Positions 54,975 to 63,459 of a stretch of 64,000 nt of DNA are shown in pieces. The stretch is from Burkholderiales bacterium (GTDB lineage: Bacteria > Pseudomonadota > Gammaproteobacteria > Burkholderiales > Burkholderiaceae_C), in NCBI GenBank assembly GCA_016702555.1, contig JADJDV010000002.1:1-64000 (forward strand), given 5' to 3'. Below the pieces are notes generated by a model that ran no database searches, was not told the origin of the DNA, and worked only from the letters and a program-made list of their open reading frames with translations. The translations under genes were made by a program, and so were the position numbers. The first letter of the stretch is position 1, and each line of letters opens with the position of its first letter.

Positions 54975-57900
54975 ATGAAGACCCTGGTCATTGCAGAAAA
55001 GCCATCGGTCGCGCAAGACATCGTGCGCGCCCTCGCTCCGATAGCGGGCAAGTTCGACAAGCACGACGAACACTTCGAGAACGAGCGCTACGTGGTCACC
55101 AGCGCCGTCGGCCACCTGGTCGAGATCCAGGCGCCGGAGGAGTTCGACGTGAAGCGCGGCAAGTGGAGCTTTGCCCACCTGCCCGTGATTCCGCCGCACT
55201 TCGACTTAAAGCCGGTGGACAAAACCAAGACGCGGCTGAACGCCGTGGTCAAGCAGGCGCGCCGCAAGGACGTGAACGCACTGATCAACGCCTGTGACGC
55301 GGGGCGCGAGGGCGAGCTGATCTTCCGCCTGATCGAGCAGTACGCCTTCGACGGCAAGCACGCGCCGAAGCCGGTGCAGCGCCTGTGGCTGCAAAGCATG
55401 ACACCGCAGGCCATCCGCGACGGCTTTGACAACCTGCGCAGCAACCAGCAGATGCAGGGCCTGGCCGACGCCGCGCGCAGCCGATCCGAGGCCGACTGGC
55501 TGGTCGGCATCAACGGCACGCGGGCGATGACGGCCTTCAACTCGCGCGATGGCGGCTTCTTCTTGACCACCGTGGGCCGCGTGCAAACGCCGACGCTCAC
55601 CATCGTGGTCGAGCGCGAGGAGCAGATCAAGAAGCACATCGCGCGCGACTATTGGGAAGTGCACGGCGGCTTTCTGGCGCAGGCCGGCGAATACCCCGGC
55701 AAATGGTTCGACCCCGCCTGGAAGAAGGGCGACGACGCCGAAGACCGCGCCGACCGCGTGTGGGACGAGCGCGAGGCCATCGCCATTGCCGAAGCCGCGC
55801 GCGGCAAGGCGTGCAGCGTCAAGGAAGAAAGCAAGCCGACCACGCAGGCATCGCCCCTGCTGTTCGATCTGACCTCGCTGCAGCGCGAGGCCAACGGCAA
55901 GTTCGGCTTTTCGGCCAAGACCACGCTGCAACTGGCGCAATCGCTGTACGAACGCCACAAGGCGCTGACCTACCCGCGTACCGACGCGCGCTACCTGCCC
56001 GAGGACTACCTGCCCGTGGCGCGTCAAACCTTCGAGATGCTGGCGCACAGCAAGCAAAGACACCTGGCGCCGCACGCCGCCAAGGCGCTGGCGGATGGCT
56101 ACATCAAGCCTACCAAACGCATCTTTGACAACAGCAAGGTGTCGGACCACTTTGCCATCATCCCCACGCTGGAAGCGCCCGGCGCGCTATCAGAGGCAGA
56201 GCAAAAACTGTACGACCTGGTGGTGCGCCGCTTCATGGCGGTGTTCTACCCCAGCGCCGAATTCACGGTGACCACGCGAATCACCACCTACATGGCCCCC
56301 ACGCTCCCTGCTGCGCATGGTTCGCTGCCCCCCGAGGGGGCTGGCCCCGGCTTGGGGCGGCCCGGCGCCGGGTCCGCGCACGAAGGCAAGGCCTACAACT
56401 TCCAGAGTAACGGCAAGGTGCTGGTCAAGCCCGGCTGGCTGGCCATCTACGGCAAGGAAGCCGCCAGCGAAACCGAGGGCGACAAGGACAGCAAGGACAA
56501 CAAGACCCTGGTGCCCGTGCAGCCCGGCGAGCTGGTGCGCGCCGAGCACGTTGAGCCCAAAGCCCTGCGCACCAAGCCGCCCGCGCGCTACTCCGAAGCC
56601 ACGCTGCTGGGCGCCATGGAAGGCGCGGGCAAGTGGATCGAGGACGACGAACTGCGTGAGGCCATGCAAGAAAAAGGCCTGGGCACGCCCGCCACGCGCG
56701 CGTCCATCATCGAAGGCCTGCTGGTCGAGAAATACATGCTGCGCGAGGGGCGCGAGCTGATCCCCACCGCCAAGGCCTTCCAGCTGCTCACGCTGCTGCG
56801 CGGCCTGCAGATCAAGGAGCTGTCCAAGCCCGAGCTGACCGGCGAGTGGGAATACAAGCTGGCGCAGATGGAGCAGGGCCGCCTGTCGCGCGACAGCTTC
56901 ATGCGCGAAATCGCCGAGATGACGGAGCGCATTGTGAAAAAGGCCAAGGAATACGACCGCGACACCGTGCCGGGCGACTACGCGACGCTGGCCGCACCCT
57001 GCCCCCAGTGCGGCGGCGTGGTCAAGGAAAACTACCGCCGCTATGCCTGCGTCGGCCGCTCGGACGACGCTTCCGCGCCGTCTGGCGCCACGGGTGAGGC
57101 CGAAGGCTGCGGCTTCTCGTTCACCAAAACCCCGGCCGGCCGCACCTTTGCGGTGGAAGAGGCCGAGCAGTTCGTGCGCGACCACAAGATCGGCCCGCTG
57201 GAGGGCTTTCGCAGCAAGGCCGGCTGGCCCTTTGTGGCCGAGCTGGCGCTGGTCAAGGACGAGGAAAGCGGCAACTTCAAGCTCGAATTCGACTTCGGCG
57301 ACGATGCCAAGGCTGAAGCCACGGGCGAGATCGTCGACTTGTCCGCCGTGCCCAGCGTCGGGCGCTGCCCCAAGTGCGGCAGCGCCGTGAAGGCGTTTGG
57401 CAAAAGCTACGTGTGCTCACGATCCGTGCCCACGCCCAGCCACCCCGCGCCCACCTGCGACTTCAAGAGCGGCCAGGTCATCCTGCAGCAGCCCGTGGAG
57501 CCCGAGCAGATGGCCAAGCTGCTGCAAGACGGCAAGACCGACCTGCTCGACAAGTTCGTCAGCATGCGCACGCGCCGCGCCTTCAAGGCCCGCCTGGCCT
57601 GGAGCGCTGAAGAAGGCAAGGTGATCTTCGAGTTCGAGCCGCGCGAAGGCGCGCGCAAATACCCACCGCGCAAGACCGCCGCGGCGCCTGCCAAGGTCGC
57701 TGCGAAATCAGGAGCTGCTGGCGCAGTTGGGACGGGGGCTACGGCCAAAAAAGCCGCTAAAAAAGCGCCGGCCAAGAAAGCCGCCGCCAAGACCGAGAAA
57801 ACCCCGCGCGCCGGCAACCTGAAACCCAGCCCCCAACTCGCCGCCGTCATCGGCGACGGCCCCTTCGGCCGCGGTGAGGTCATGAAACTGCTGTGGGACT

Positions 57901-58040
57901 ACATCAAGGCCCACAAGCTGCAAGACCCGAAAGACAAGCGCACCATCGTCGCCGACGCCAAGCTCAAGCCCATCTTCGGCGGCGAAGACAGCGTGGGCAT
58001 GTTCAAGCTGGCGGGGATTGTGGGGGGACATCTGCAGTGA
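54975..58040 (+). CDS. topB: DNA topoisomerase III fused to SWIB domain, with in-frame repeat
   Basis: A 1021-residue type IA topoisomerase. The TOPRIM domain starts MKTLVIAEKPSVAQDIVRAL and has DAGREGELIFRLIE. The catalytic Tyr333 is in ALTYPRTDARYL. Cys clusters (CPQCGG, CPKCGS) form zinc fingers near 680-830. A histone-H1-like basic linker (KKAAKKAPAKKAAAK) leads to a C-terminal SWIB/MDM2 domain (about 948-1020: LKPSPQLAAVIGDGPFGRGE, LLWDYIKAHKLQDPKDKR). Around residues 440-467 a dispersed repeat encodes MAPTLPAAHGSLPPEGAGPG, interrupting the beta-strand region between TRITTY and EGKAYNF. The enzyme separates catenated or recombining DNA. Confidence 0.93.
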   Translation: MKTLVIAEKPSVAQDIVRALAPIAGKFDKHDEHFENERYVVTSAVGHLVEIQAPEEFDVKRGKWSFAHLPVIPPHFDLKPVDKTKTRLNAVVKQARRKDVNALINACDAGREGELIFRLIEQYAFDGKHAPKPVQRLWLQSMTPQAIRDGFDNLRSNQQMQGLADAARSRSEADWLVGINGTRAMTAFNSRDGGFFLTTVGRVQTPTLTIVVEREEQIKKHIARDYWEVHGGFLAQAGEYPGKWFDPAWKKGDDAEDRADRVWDEREAIAIAEAARGKACSVKEESKPTTQASPLLFDLTSLQREANGKFGFSAKTTLQLAQSLYERHKALTYPRTDARYLPEDYLPVARQTFEMLAHSKQRHLAPHAAKALADGYIKPTKRIFDNSKVSDHFAIIPTLEAPGALSEAEQKLYDLVVRRFMAVFYPSAEFTVTTRITTYMAPTLPAAHGSLPPEGAGPGLGRPGAGSAHEGKAYNFQSNGKVLVKPGWLAIYGKEAASETEGDKDSKDNKTLVPVQPGELVRAEHVEPKALRTKPPARYSEATLLGAMEGAGKWIEDDELREAMQEKGLGTPATRASIIEGLLVEKYMLREGRELIPTAKAFQLLTLLRGLQIKELSKPELTGEWEYKLAQMEQGRLSRDSFMREIAEMTERIVKKAKEYDRDTVPGDYATLAAPCPQCGGVVKENYRRYACVGRSDDASAPSGATGEAEGCGFSFTKTPAGRTFAVEEAEQFVRDHKIGPLEGFRSKAGWPFVAELALVKDEESGNFKLEFDFGDDAKAEATGEIVDLSAVPSVGRCPKCGSAVKAFGKSYVCSRSVPTPSHPAPTCDFKSGQVILQQPVEPEQMAKLLQDGKTDLLDKFVSMRTRRAFKARLAWSAEEGKVIFEFEPREGARKYPPRKTAAAPAKVAAKSGAAGAVGTGATAKKAAKKAPAKKAAAKTEKTPRAGNLKPSPQLAAVIGDGPFGRGEVMKLLWDYIKAHKLQDPKDKRTIVADAKLKPIFGGEDSVGMFKLAGIVGGHLQ
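56296..56373. repeat. In-gene dispersed repeat in topB (same family as in glnE)
   Basis: The order of small palindromes (CCCCCACGCTCCCTGCTGCGC, GCCCCCCGAGGGGGC, GGCCCGGCGCCGG) matches the glnE copy at 12792-12875, and both are translated in the same frame (LPPEGAGPGLG and LPPEGAAPGLG). Confidence 0.85.
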
Positions 58041-58050
58041 GCGGTGCAGC

Positions 58051-58090
58051 TTGGGCACGAATGCTATAACATACAAGCATTCGTGCCCAA
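58051..58090 (+). promoter_or_regulatory. 15-bp palindromic operator of the Phd/PIN pair
   Basis: Perfect arms TTGGGCACGAATGCT (58051-58065) and AGCATTCGTGCCCAA (58076-58090) surround a 10-bp spacer. A -10-like TATAAC begins at 58065, so a bound repressor would block transcription. The antitoxin start is 16 bp after the right arm. Confidence 0.8.
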
Positions 58091-58105
58091 CTCAGGAGGC
58101 GCCCC

Positions 58106-58411
58106 ATGAATGCCCCCATCGCCCCCGGCGGCCTGGCTGCCCCCATCACCACCTACAGCAGCCGCGAATTCACCCGCGACGTGGCGGCCGCCAAGCGCGC
58201 GGCGGCCAATGGGCCGGTGTTCATCACGGATCGGGGTGAGCCGGCTTATGCGCTATTGACGATTGAGGAATACCACCGCCTCAAGGCGGGCAGCAAGCCG
58301 CGCAGCTTGCTGGAGGTGATGCAGAGCTTGCCGGACACCTCGGACATCGAGTTCGAGCCGCCACGCCTGGACGATGTGGTGCTGCGCGTGCCGGACTTTG
58401 AAACCGACTGA
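58106..58411 (+). CDS. Phd/YefM-type antitoxin
   Basis: A 101-residue antitoxin. The DNA-binding N-terminal domain is TTYSSREFTRDVAAAKRAAA...GPVFITDRGEPAYALLTIEE, the Phd/YefM pattern. The acidic C-terminal tail (DTSDIEFEPPRLDDVVLRVP) should wrap the PIN toxin. An AGGAGGC site precedes the ATG. It is followed 12 bp later by the toxin gene and preceded by a strong palindrome. Confidence 0.9.
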   Translation: MNAPIAPGGLAAPITTYSSREFTRDVAAAKRAAANGPVFITDRGEPAYALLTIEEYHRLKAGSKPRSLLEVMQSLPDTSDIEFEPPRLDDVVLRVPDFETD

Positions 58412-58423
58412 CGCCGAGCGTGC

Positions 58424-58843
58424 ATGTATCTGCTGGATACCAACGTCGTTTCCGAACTGCGCCCCGGCAAGTCGAACGCCCATGCGGGCGTGCTGGCCTG
58501 GGCATCCACGCTGGACGACATCCAGATTCATTTGTCGTCCATCAGCATCCTTGAATTGCAGCGCGGCATCCTGCGCCTGGAGCGCAAGACGCCGCCGCAA
58601 GGCAGCGCGCTGCGGGCGTGGTTCGAGGGCCTTCGCGCCACTTACGCGGCGCGGATTCTCCCGTTCGGTGAATCGGCGGCGCTGCTGTGTGCCGCCTTGC
58701 ACGTGCCCAACCCGCGCAGCGAACGCGATGCCATGATCGCCGCCACCGCGCTCGAACACGGCTTCACCGTCGTCACCCGCAACGTGGCCGACTTCGCCGG
58801 CACCGGCGTGCGCCTGGTCAACCCCTGGGATTTCATGCCGTGA
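58424..58843 (+). CDS. VapC/FitB-type PIN-domain toxin
   Basis: A 139-residue PIN ribonuclease. The four acidic residues expected in the active site are visible: Asp5 (YLLDTNVVSEL), Glu in SISILELQRG, Asp in SERDAMIAATAL, and Asp in TRNVADFAGTG. These sites bind Mg2+ to cut RNA. It resembles the FitB-like branch. Its stop overlaps the start of the patatin gene (GTGA), so the toxin-antitoxin pair is directly coupled to it. Confidence 0.92.
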   Translation: MYLLDTNVVSELRPGKSNAHAGVLAWASTLDDIQIHLSSISILELQRGILRLERKTPPQGSALRAWFEGLRATYAARILPFGESAALLCAALHVPNPRSERDAMIAATALEHGFTVVTRNVADFAGTGVRLVNPWDFMP

Positions 58844-59793
58844 CCACGCGCCGCCCGCCGGTCGTCGGCCTGGCGCTGGGCAGCGGCTCGGCGCGCGGCT
58901 GGGCCCACATCGGGGTGCTGCGCGCGCTGCTGGAGGCCGGCGTCCAGCCGCAGGTGGTGTGCGGCGCCTCGGTCGGCGCCATCGTCGGCGCGGCCTACGC
59001 CACCGGTCAACTGGACCGCTTCGAGGACTGGGTGCGCGGCCTGGATCGGCGCGCCGTGATGTCGTACATGGATTTCCGCCTGAGCGGCGGCATGCTCAAG
59101 GGCGAGCGCCTGGTGCATTTTTTTCGCACCCATTTCGACGACCAGCCGATCGAGGCCTTGCCGATCCGCTTTGCCGCCGTCGCCACCGACCTGCGCAGCG
59201 GCGACGAGGTGTGGCTGCGCAGCGGCGCGGTGACCGCGGCGGTGCGGGCGTCCTTCGCGATGCCCGGCCTGTTCACGCCGGTGTGGCAGGACGGCCGCGT
59301 GCTGGTCGATGGCGGCCTGGTGAATCCGGTGCCGGTGTCGCTGGCGCGCGCGCTCGGCGCCGAGCTGGTGATCGCCGTCGATCTGAACAACGACATGCTG
59401 GGCCGCTACTTTCGCGGCGCGCCGGACGAGGCCGAGCCGCCACGGCGCGCCTGGAAGCAGTCGCTGCAGCAGGGTCTGGGCACCTGGTGGCCGCGCACCG
59501 AGCGGGCCGAGGGCGCCGACGGCGCGCCCGAAGCGGCGACGAATCGCGCGCCGCCGCTGCCCTCGCTGCTCGACGTGGTCACCACCAGCATCCACGTGAT
59601 GCAGGTGCGCATCACGCGCAGCCGCATGGCGGGCGACCCGCCCGAGGCGGTGATCGTCCCGCGCCTGGGACACATGGGCCTGCTGGACTTCCATCGCGCC
59701 GCCGAAGCCATTGACGCCGGTCGCGCCCTCACCGCCGCGGTGCTGCCGCGGCTGCGCCAGCGCGGCCTGCACCTCAGCACGCCGGACGGCTGA
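58840..59793 (+). CDS. Patatin-like phospholipase (RssA-like)
   Basis: A 317-residue patatin-like hydrolase. The oxyanion loop is LALGSGSARGWAHIGVL, the nucleophile Ser44 lies in CGASVGAIVGAAYATG, and the catalytic Asp in VLVDGGLVNPVPVSLARALG. It may cut phospholipid or lysophospholipid esters. The GTG start at 58840 overlaps the PIN toxin stop (GTGA). Confidence 0.9.
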   Translation: MTTRRPPVVGLALGSGSARGWAHIGVLRALLEAGVQPQVVCGASVGAIVGAAYATGQLDRFEDWVRGLDRRAVMSYMDFRLSGGMLKGERLVHFFRTHFDDQPIEALPIRFAAVATDLRSGDEVWLRSGAVTAAVRASFAMPGLFTPVWQDGRVLVDGGLVNPVPVSLARALGAELVIAVDLNNDMLGRYFRGAPDEAEPPRRAWKQSLQQGLGTWWPRTERAEGADGAPEAATNRAPPLPSLLDVVTTSIHVMQVRITRSRMAGDPPEAVIVPRLGHMGLLDFHRAAEAIDAGRALTAAVLPRLRQRGLHLSTPDG

Positions 59794-59822
59794 TCACTGC
59801 GGCCGAGCGCAAAATGCACGCC

Positions 59823-60293
59823 ATGAACATCACCAAAGACACCGCCGTCACGCTGGCCTACAAGATGACCGACCTCAAGGGCAAGCCCTTGGGCGCAGGC
59901 ACCACCGCCTACCTGCACGGTGGCTACGACAACATCTTCGCCAAGGTCGAGGCGGCCCTGGAAGGCCAGGCCGCCGGCCACCGCATCGCCATCGAGCTGA
60001 GCGTCGCCGACGCCTTCGGCGAACGCGACGAGGCGCTGGTGCGCAGCATCCCGAAAGCCGAATTCCCGCCCGGCGTGAAGGTCGGTGGGCAGTTGCAGAG
60101 CGCCGGACCGGACGGCAGCCCGATGGTCTACAACGTGGTCAAGATCAAGGGCCCCGAGGTGCAACTGGACGGCAACCACCCGCTGGCCGGGCAGGCGCTG
60201 CGTTTTGCCGCCACGGTCAAGGCGGTGCGCGCCGCCAGCGCCGAGGAGATCGCGCACCGGCACGTGCATGGCGCGCACGGGCACCAGCACTGA
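59823..60293 (+). CDS. slyD: FKBP-type peptidyl-prolyl isomerase, SlyD-like
   Basis: A 156-residue SlyD-type isomerase. The FKBP part (ITKDTAVTLAYKMTDLKGK, GYDNIFAKVEAALEGQAAGH) contains the inserted-in-flap chaperone domain (ADAFGERDEALVRSIPKAEF...PPGVKVGGQLQ). The end is His-rich (HRHVHGAHGHQH), consistent with metal binding. It assists protein folding and nickel supply. Start ATG at 59823; an ATG at 59814 adds three residues. Confidence 0.93.
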   Translation: MNITKDTAVTLAYKMTDLKGKPLGAGTTAYLHGGYDNIFAKVEAALEGQAAGHRIAIELSVADAFGERDEALVRSIPKAEFPPGVKVGGQLQSAGPDGSPMVYNVVKIKGPEVQLDGNHPLAGQALRFAATVKAVRAASAEEIAHRHVHGAHGHQH

Positions 60294-60378
60294 CAGCACC
60301 GCGCACGCCAGCCCACCGCCTGCAGCCGCGCCTGCGCGACTGGTCGTGGCCGCCACCTGCGTTACGCTCCGCCGCGCC

Positions 60379-61617
60379 ATGTCCACCGCGCCCCAAACCG
60401 CCTCGTCCGCGCTGATGCCACAGCGCCAAGCCTGGGTGATGCTGCTGGCGCTGGCGGGCGCGTTCACGCTGAGCCAGTCGTTTCGCACCGTGGCGGCGAT
60501 CATGGGGCCGCCGCTGGCCAGCCAGCTGCACTTGTCGCCGCAGCAGCTCGGGCTGTGGGCAGCGGCCTATCACTTCGCCTTCGGCGCCATGCAGCTGGTG
60601 ATGGGCATCTCGCTCGATCTGTTCGGCGTGCGACGCACCATTCTGGCGGCCTTTCCGATGGCGATCGCCGGCGCCGCGCTGTCCGCGCAGGCCGACGACT
60701 ACGCCACGCTGATGCTGGGTCAGATGCTGATCGGCACCGGCTGCGCGCCGGCCTTTCTGGTCTGCACCGTGTTCATCGCGCGCCATTTCCACAGCGAGCG
60801 CTTCACCGCCACCTCAGGGCTGGTGATGAGCATCAGCAGCATCGGCGTGCTGGCCACGGCGACGCCGCTGGCCTGGCTGATCGAGGCCAGTTCCTGGCGC
60901 TGGGGCTTCGGCGTGCTGTGCGCGGCCGGCGTGCTGGCCTGGGCCGCGATCTGGTCGCTGGTGCGCGAACCAGCGGCGCCCGTCGCCCCAAGCGCAAGCC
61001 GGCCGCCGCCGCTGGTGGCGCTGCGCGAGCTGCTCGGCCTGTTCCGCCTGCCACACACCGCCGGGCTGGTGGCCTACGCGGCGGTCGCCTACGCCGGCTT
61101 CATCAGCTTGCGCGGGCTGTGGCTGGGGCCGCTGCTGGTCGAGCGCCACGGCTTCTCGCTGGTGCAAAGCGGCAACGTGGCGCTGGCGATGACGCTGGCC
61201 AGCATGGTCAGCCCGGCCATCTTCGGCCGGCTCGACCCCGGCGGTGCGCGCCGCGTCAAGTGGCTGCTGCTGTTCGCGCTGCTGGCGACGCTGCTGGTCG
61301 GCATCATGGGCCTGGTGCACGTAGCCTGGGCCGACGTAGCGCTGGCCGTGGCCTACGGGATGCTGTCGGGCTACGGCGTGCTGCAATATGGTTACGTGCG
61401 CGATGCCTATCCGGAAGCCATGCGCGGACGCGCGCTGTCGCTGTTCACCATGGCCATGTTCCTCGGCATCTCCTTGATGCAGTGGGCCAGCGGCCTGGCC
61501 GCCAGCCTGGCGCCGCTGGCCGGCGTGGAGCCCTTCAGCGCCGCGCTGCTGACCATGTCGGCGATGCTGCTGCTGGGCGCGCTGGCGTTCTGGAAGCTGC
61601 CGCGCGCCGGGGCCTGA
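60379..61617 (+). CDS. Major facilitator superfamily transporter
   Basis: A 412-residue membrane carrier with about twelve hydrophobic segments. The motif between helices 2 and 3 is GISLDLFGVRRTILAAFPMA, typical of the superfamily. Other marks are GTGCAPAFLVCTVFIARHF and the second-half RLDPGGARRVKWLLLFALL. The substrate cannot be told. The ATG at 60379 follows GCGCC with no strong ribosome site. Confidence 0.88.
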   Translation: MSTAPQTASSALMPQRQAWVMLLALAGAFTLSQSFRTVAAIMGPPLASQLHLSPQQLGLWAAAYHFAFGAMQLVMGISLDLFGVRRTILAAFPMAIAGAALSAQADDYATLMLGQMLIGTGCAPAFLVCTVFIARHFHSERFTATSGLVMSISSIGVLATATPLAWLIEASSWRWGFGVLCAAGVLAWAAIWSLVREPAAPVAPSASRPPPLVALRELLGLFRLPHTAGLVAYAAVAYAGFISLRGLWLGPLLVERHGFSLVQSGNVALAMTLASMVSPAIFGRLDPGGARRVKWLLLFALLATLLVGIMGLVHVAWADVALAVAYGMLSGYGVLQYGYVRDAYPEAMRGRALSLFTMAMFLGISLMQWASGLAASLAPLAGVEPFSAALLTMSAMLLLGALAFWKLPRAGA

Positions 61618-61690
61618 CCTCGTTACCCGCGCCCACGCCGAAAGCGGCATACTGCCGCTGCCGGCACCCCACGCCGGTCAGGAGTTCGCC

Positions 61691-61855
61691 ATGCCCCCGA
61701 TGATTGCCCGCCTCGCCGTGCTGGCCGCCTGCGCCGCCGCCCTTGGCCTGGCCGGCTGCGGCCAACTGCCGGCGCGCAGCGACGCCGCCGACGCCACCCC
61801 CGGCATCAGCGTGTACGGCACGGCCGACGTCGGCTGGGGGCGCACCGGCCGCTGA
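61691..61855 (+). CDS. Small lipoprotein
   Basis: A 54-residue protein not among the long frames. A short signal peptide (MIARLAVLAACAAALGLAGC) ends in a lipobox, Cys at about 23. The mature part ends ISVYGTADVGWGRTGR. Small lipoproteins ending in a GVxVxGxADxGV-type motif are widespread in Comamonadaceae; I recognise only the general type. It lies 73 bp after the MFS gene in the same direction. Confidence 0.6.
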   Translation: MPPMIARLAVLAACAAALGLAGCGQLPARSDAADATPGISVYGTADVGWGRTGR

Positions 61856-61884
61856 GCCGGCCACGTCCCCCCCGTCGCAGTCAC

Positions 61885-62193
61885 ATGCGCCGCCTGGTCC
61901 GCGCTCCCAACGCCGCCATCGCACAGATCTGGGCCGATCTGCTGTGCGAGGCCGGCTATCCGGCGACGGTGGAGCGCCTGCAACTGTCCAGCGTCGCCGG
62001 CGAACTGCCGCCCGACCAGTGCCTGCCCGAAATCTGGCTGCGCCACGCCGAGCACGAAGCCGCCGCACGCGAGTTGCTGGCCGAACTGGAGCGCCTGCCG
62101 CAGCGGCGCTGGCATTGCCCGGCCTGCGGCGAACTGGTCGAGGGCGGCTTTGAGCAATGCTGGGCCTGCGGCGCGCTGATGCCGCGCGATTGA
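61885..62193 (+). CDS. DUF2007 putative signal-transducing protein with zinc ribbon
   Basis: A 102-residue protein. The N-terminal part (LVRAPNAAIAQIWADLLCEA, LPEIWLRHAEHEAAARELL) matches DUF2007. The C-terminus is a short zinc ribbon with two pairs, CPACG and CWACG. Function unknown. The start ATG follows TCGCAGTCAC with no strong site. Confidence 0.85.
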   Translation: MRRLVRAPNAAIAQIWADLLCEAGYPATVERLQLSSVAGELPPDQCLPEIWLRHAEHEAAARELLAELERLPQRRWHCPACGELVEGGFEQCWACGALMPRD

Positions 62194-62209
62194 GGGCGCA
62201 CCGGCCGAT

Positions 62210-62770
62210 TCACTTCCAGCGCAGCGGCTCAATCGATACGCTGGCCGTCGCGCTCGACAAGCTGAGCACACCCTCCTGCACCGTGGCCTGCAAGGCCATG
62301 CTGCGCTGGGCCAACTCCGCCAGCACCTGCGCGTCGGCGCTGAGTATGCGCCAGACGCTGAGCTTGTCGAGGCGCGTCAGTTTGCCTTCGATGCCGCGCC
62401 ACCACACCTCCGCCGCCGGGCCGTAGGCGTAGACGATCACGGCATCGGCCTGGCTGCAGGCCTTGGCCAGGGGCTTGTCGTCGGGCTGACCGACCTCGAT
62501 CCACAGGCGCGTGCGGCCAGTGAAATCGACCAGTTGCACGTCGGGCTCGTCGGGGCTGGAGAGGCCGGCGCCAAAGCCGATGCGCGCGTCGCCGCCGCAC
62601 AAGTCCTGGACCTGGTGGGCGTTCAGCGCCAGCGCGGCCAGGCGCACCATCATGCGCTGGTCGGTCTCGCTGGGGTGGCGCGCCAGGGTCAGCGTCAGGT
62701 CGGTGTAGCAGCCGTGGTCGATGTCGGCCAGCGCGACGTCGGCCTTGAAAATCGTGGATCTGAGGGCCAT
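62210..62770 (-). CDS. yaeQ: YaeQ-family protein
   Basis: A 186-residue YaeQ, with the family's opening ALRSTIFKADVALADIDHG, HPSETDQRMMVRLAALALNA and the PD-(D/E)XK-like core (DEPDVQLVDFTGRTRLWIEVG QPDDKPLAKAC split here as DEPDVQLVDF and WIEVGQPDD). YaeQ proteins have a restriction-endonuclease-like fold with no known substrate. It is convergent with the DUF2007 gene across 16 bp. Confidence 0.93.
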   Translation of the reverse strand: MALRSTIFKADVALADIDHGCYTDLTLTLARHPSETDQRMMVRLAALALNAHQVQDLCGGDARIGFGAGLSSPDEPDVQLVDFTGRTRLWIEVGQPDDKPLAKACSQADAVIVYAYGPAAEVWWRGIEGKLTRLDKLSVWRILSADAQVLAELAQRSMALQATVQEGVLSLSSATASVSIEPLRWK

Positions 62771-62807
62771 CCGGAGCGACTGCGAGCGCGGCTGTCGGGA
62801 GTGCGAC

Positions 62808-63320
62808 TCAATGACCGTCGGGTTTTCCGGCGGTCAGGCGGTCCATGAAGGCAAACAACACCCCGGACAGCACGAAGGTCAAGTGCAATCCGACTTTCCA
62901 GGCGAGTTGCTTGTCGCTGTAGCTGTCGACGTTGACAAATGCCTTGAGCAGTTCGATGCCGGAAATGGCGACGATGGAGCCGATCAGCTTGATCTTCAAA
63001 TCCGAGAAGGTGACGTGCCCCATCCATTCGGGCCGGTCTTCGCTGTCTTCCGTGTTGATTTTTGAAACGAAGTTCTCATAGCCGGCGAACACGATGATCA
63101 GCAGCAGGTTGGCCACCAGCGCGACATCCACCAGCGTCAACACGCTCACCATGATCTGCCCGCCATCGAGCGTCGCCACCTGGGGCAGCAGCATGACGAA
63201 TTCCTTGATGAACTTGAACAGCAGGATGGCGATGGCGCCCACCAGCCCGACATAAAACGGCGCCAGCAACCATCGGCTGGCGAACATGAATCGCTCGAGA
63301 CTGTGTTCAAAAGATTTCAT
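62808..63320 (-). CDS. yqhA: YqhA/TIGR00645 family membrane protein
   Basis: A 170-residue inner-membrane protein of the UPF0114/YqhA family. It has the conserved N-terminus SLERFMFASRWLLAPFYVGL, four hydrophobic segments, and the central motif FAGYENFVSKINTEDSEDRP, then GSIVAISGIELLKAFV. Its role is unknown. The base composition is slightly less GC-rich than neighbours. Confidence 0.93.
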   Translation of the reverse strand: MKSFEHSLERFMFASRWLLAPFYVGLVGAIAILLFKFIKEFVMLLPQVATLDGGQIMVSVLTLVDVALVANLLLIIVFAGYENFVSKINTEDSEDRPEWMGHVTFSDLKIKLIGSIVAISGIELLKAFVNVDSYSDKQLAWKVGLHLTFVLSGVLFAFMDRLTAGKPDGH

Positions 63321-63459
63321 GGGATGGAGCTTGCAAGGTCGGATGGCAGAGAGGCCGCGCAGATCGCCTATGGCACGCGGTCACTGCGGAACTGATCAGC
63401 CACGGCGGTGCGCAGCGCATTATGAGGGTCGCTGACTGGCGGCTGGAAGGTCGCGAAGC

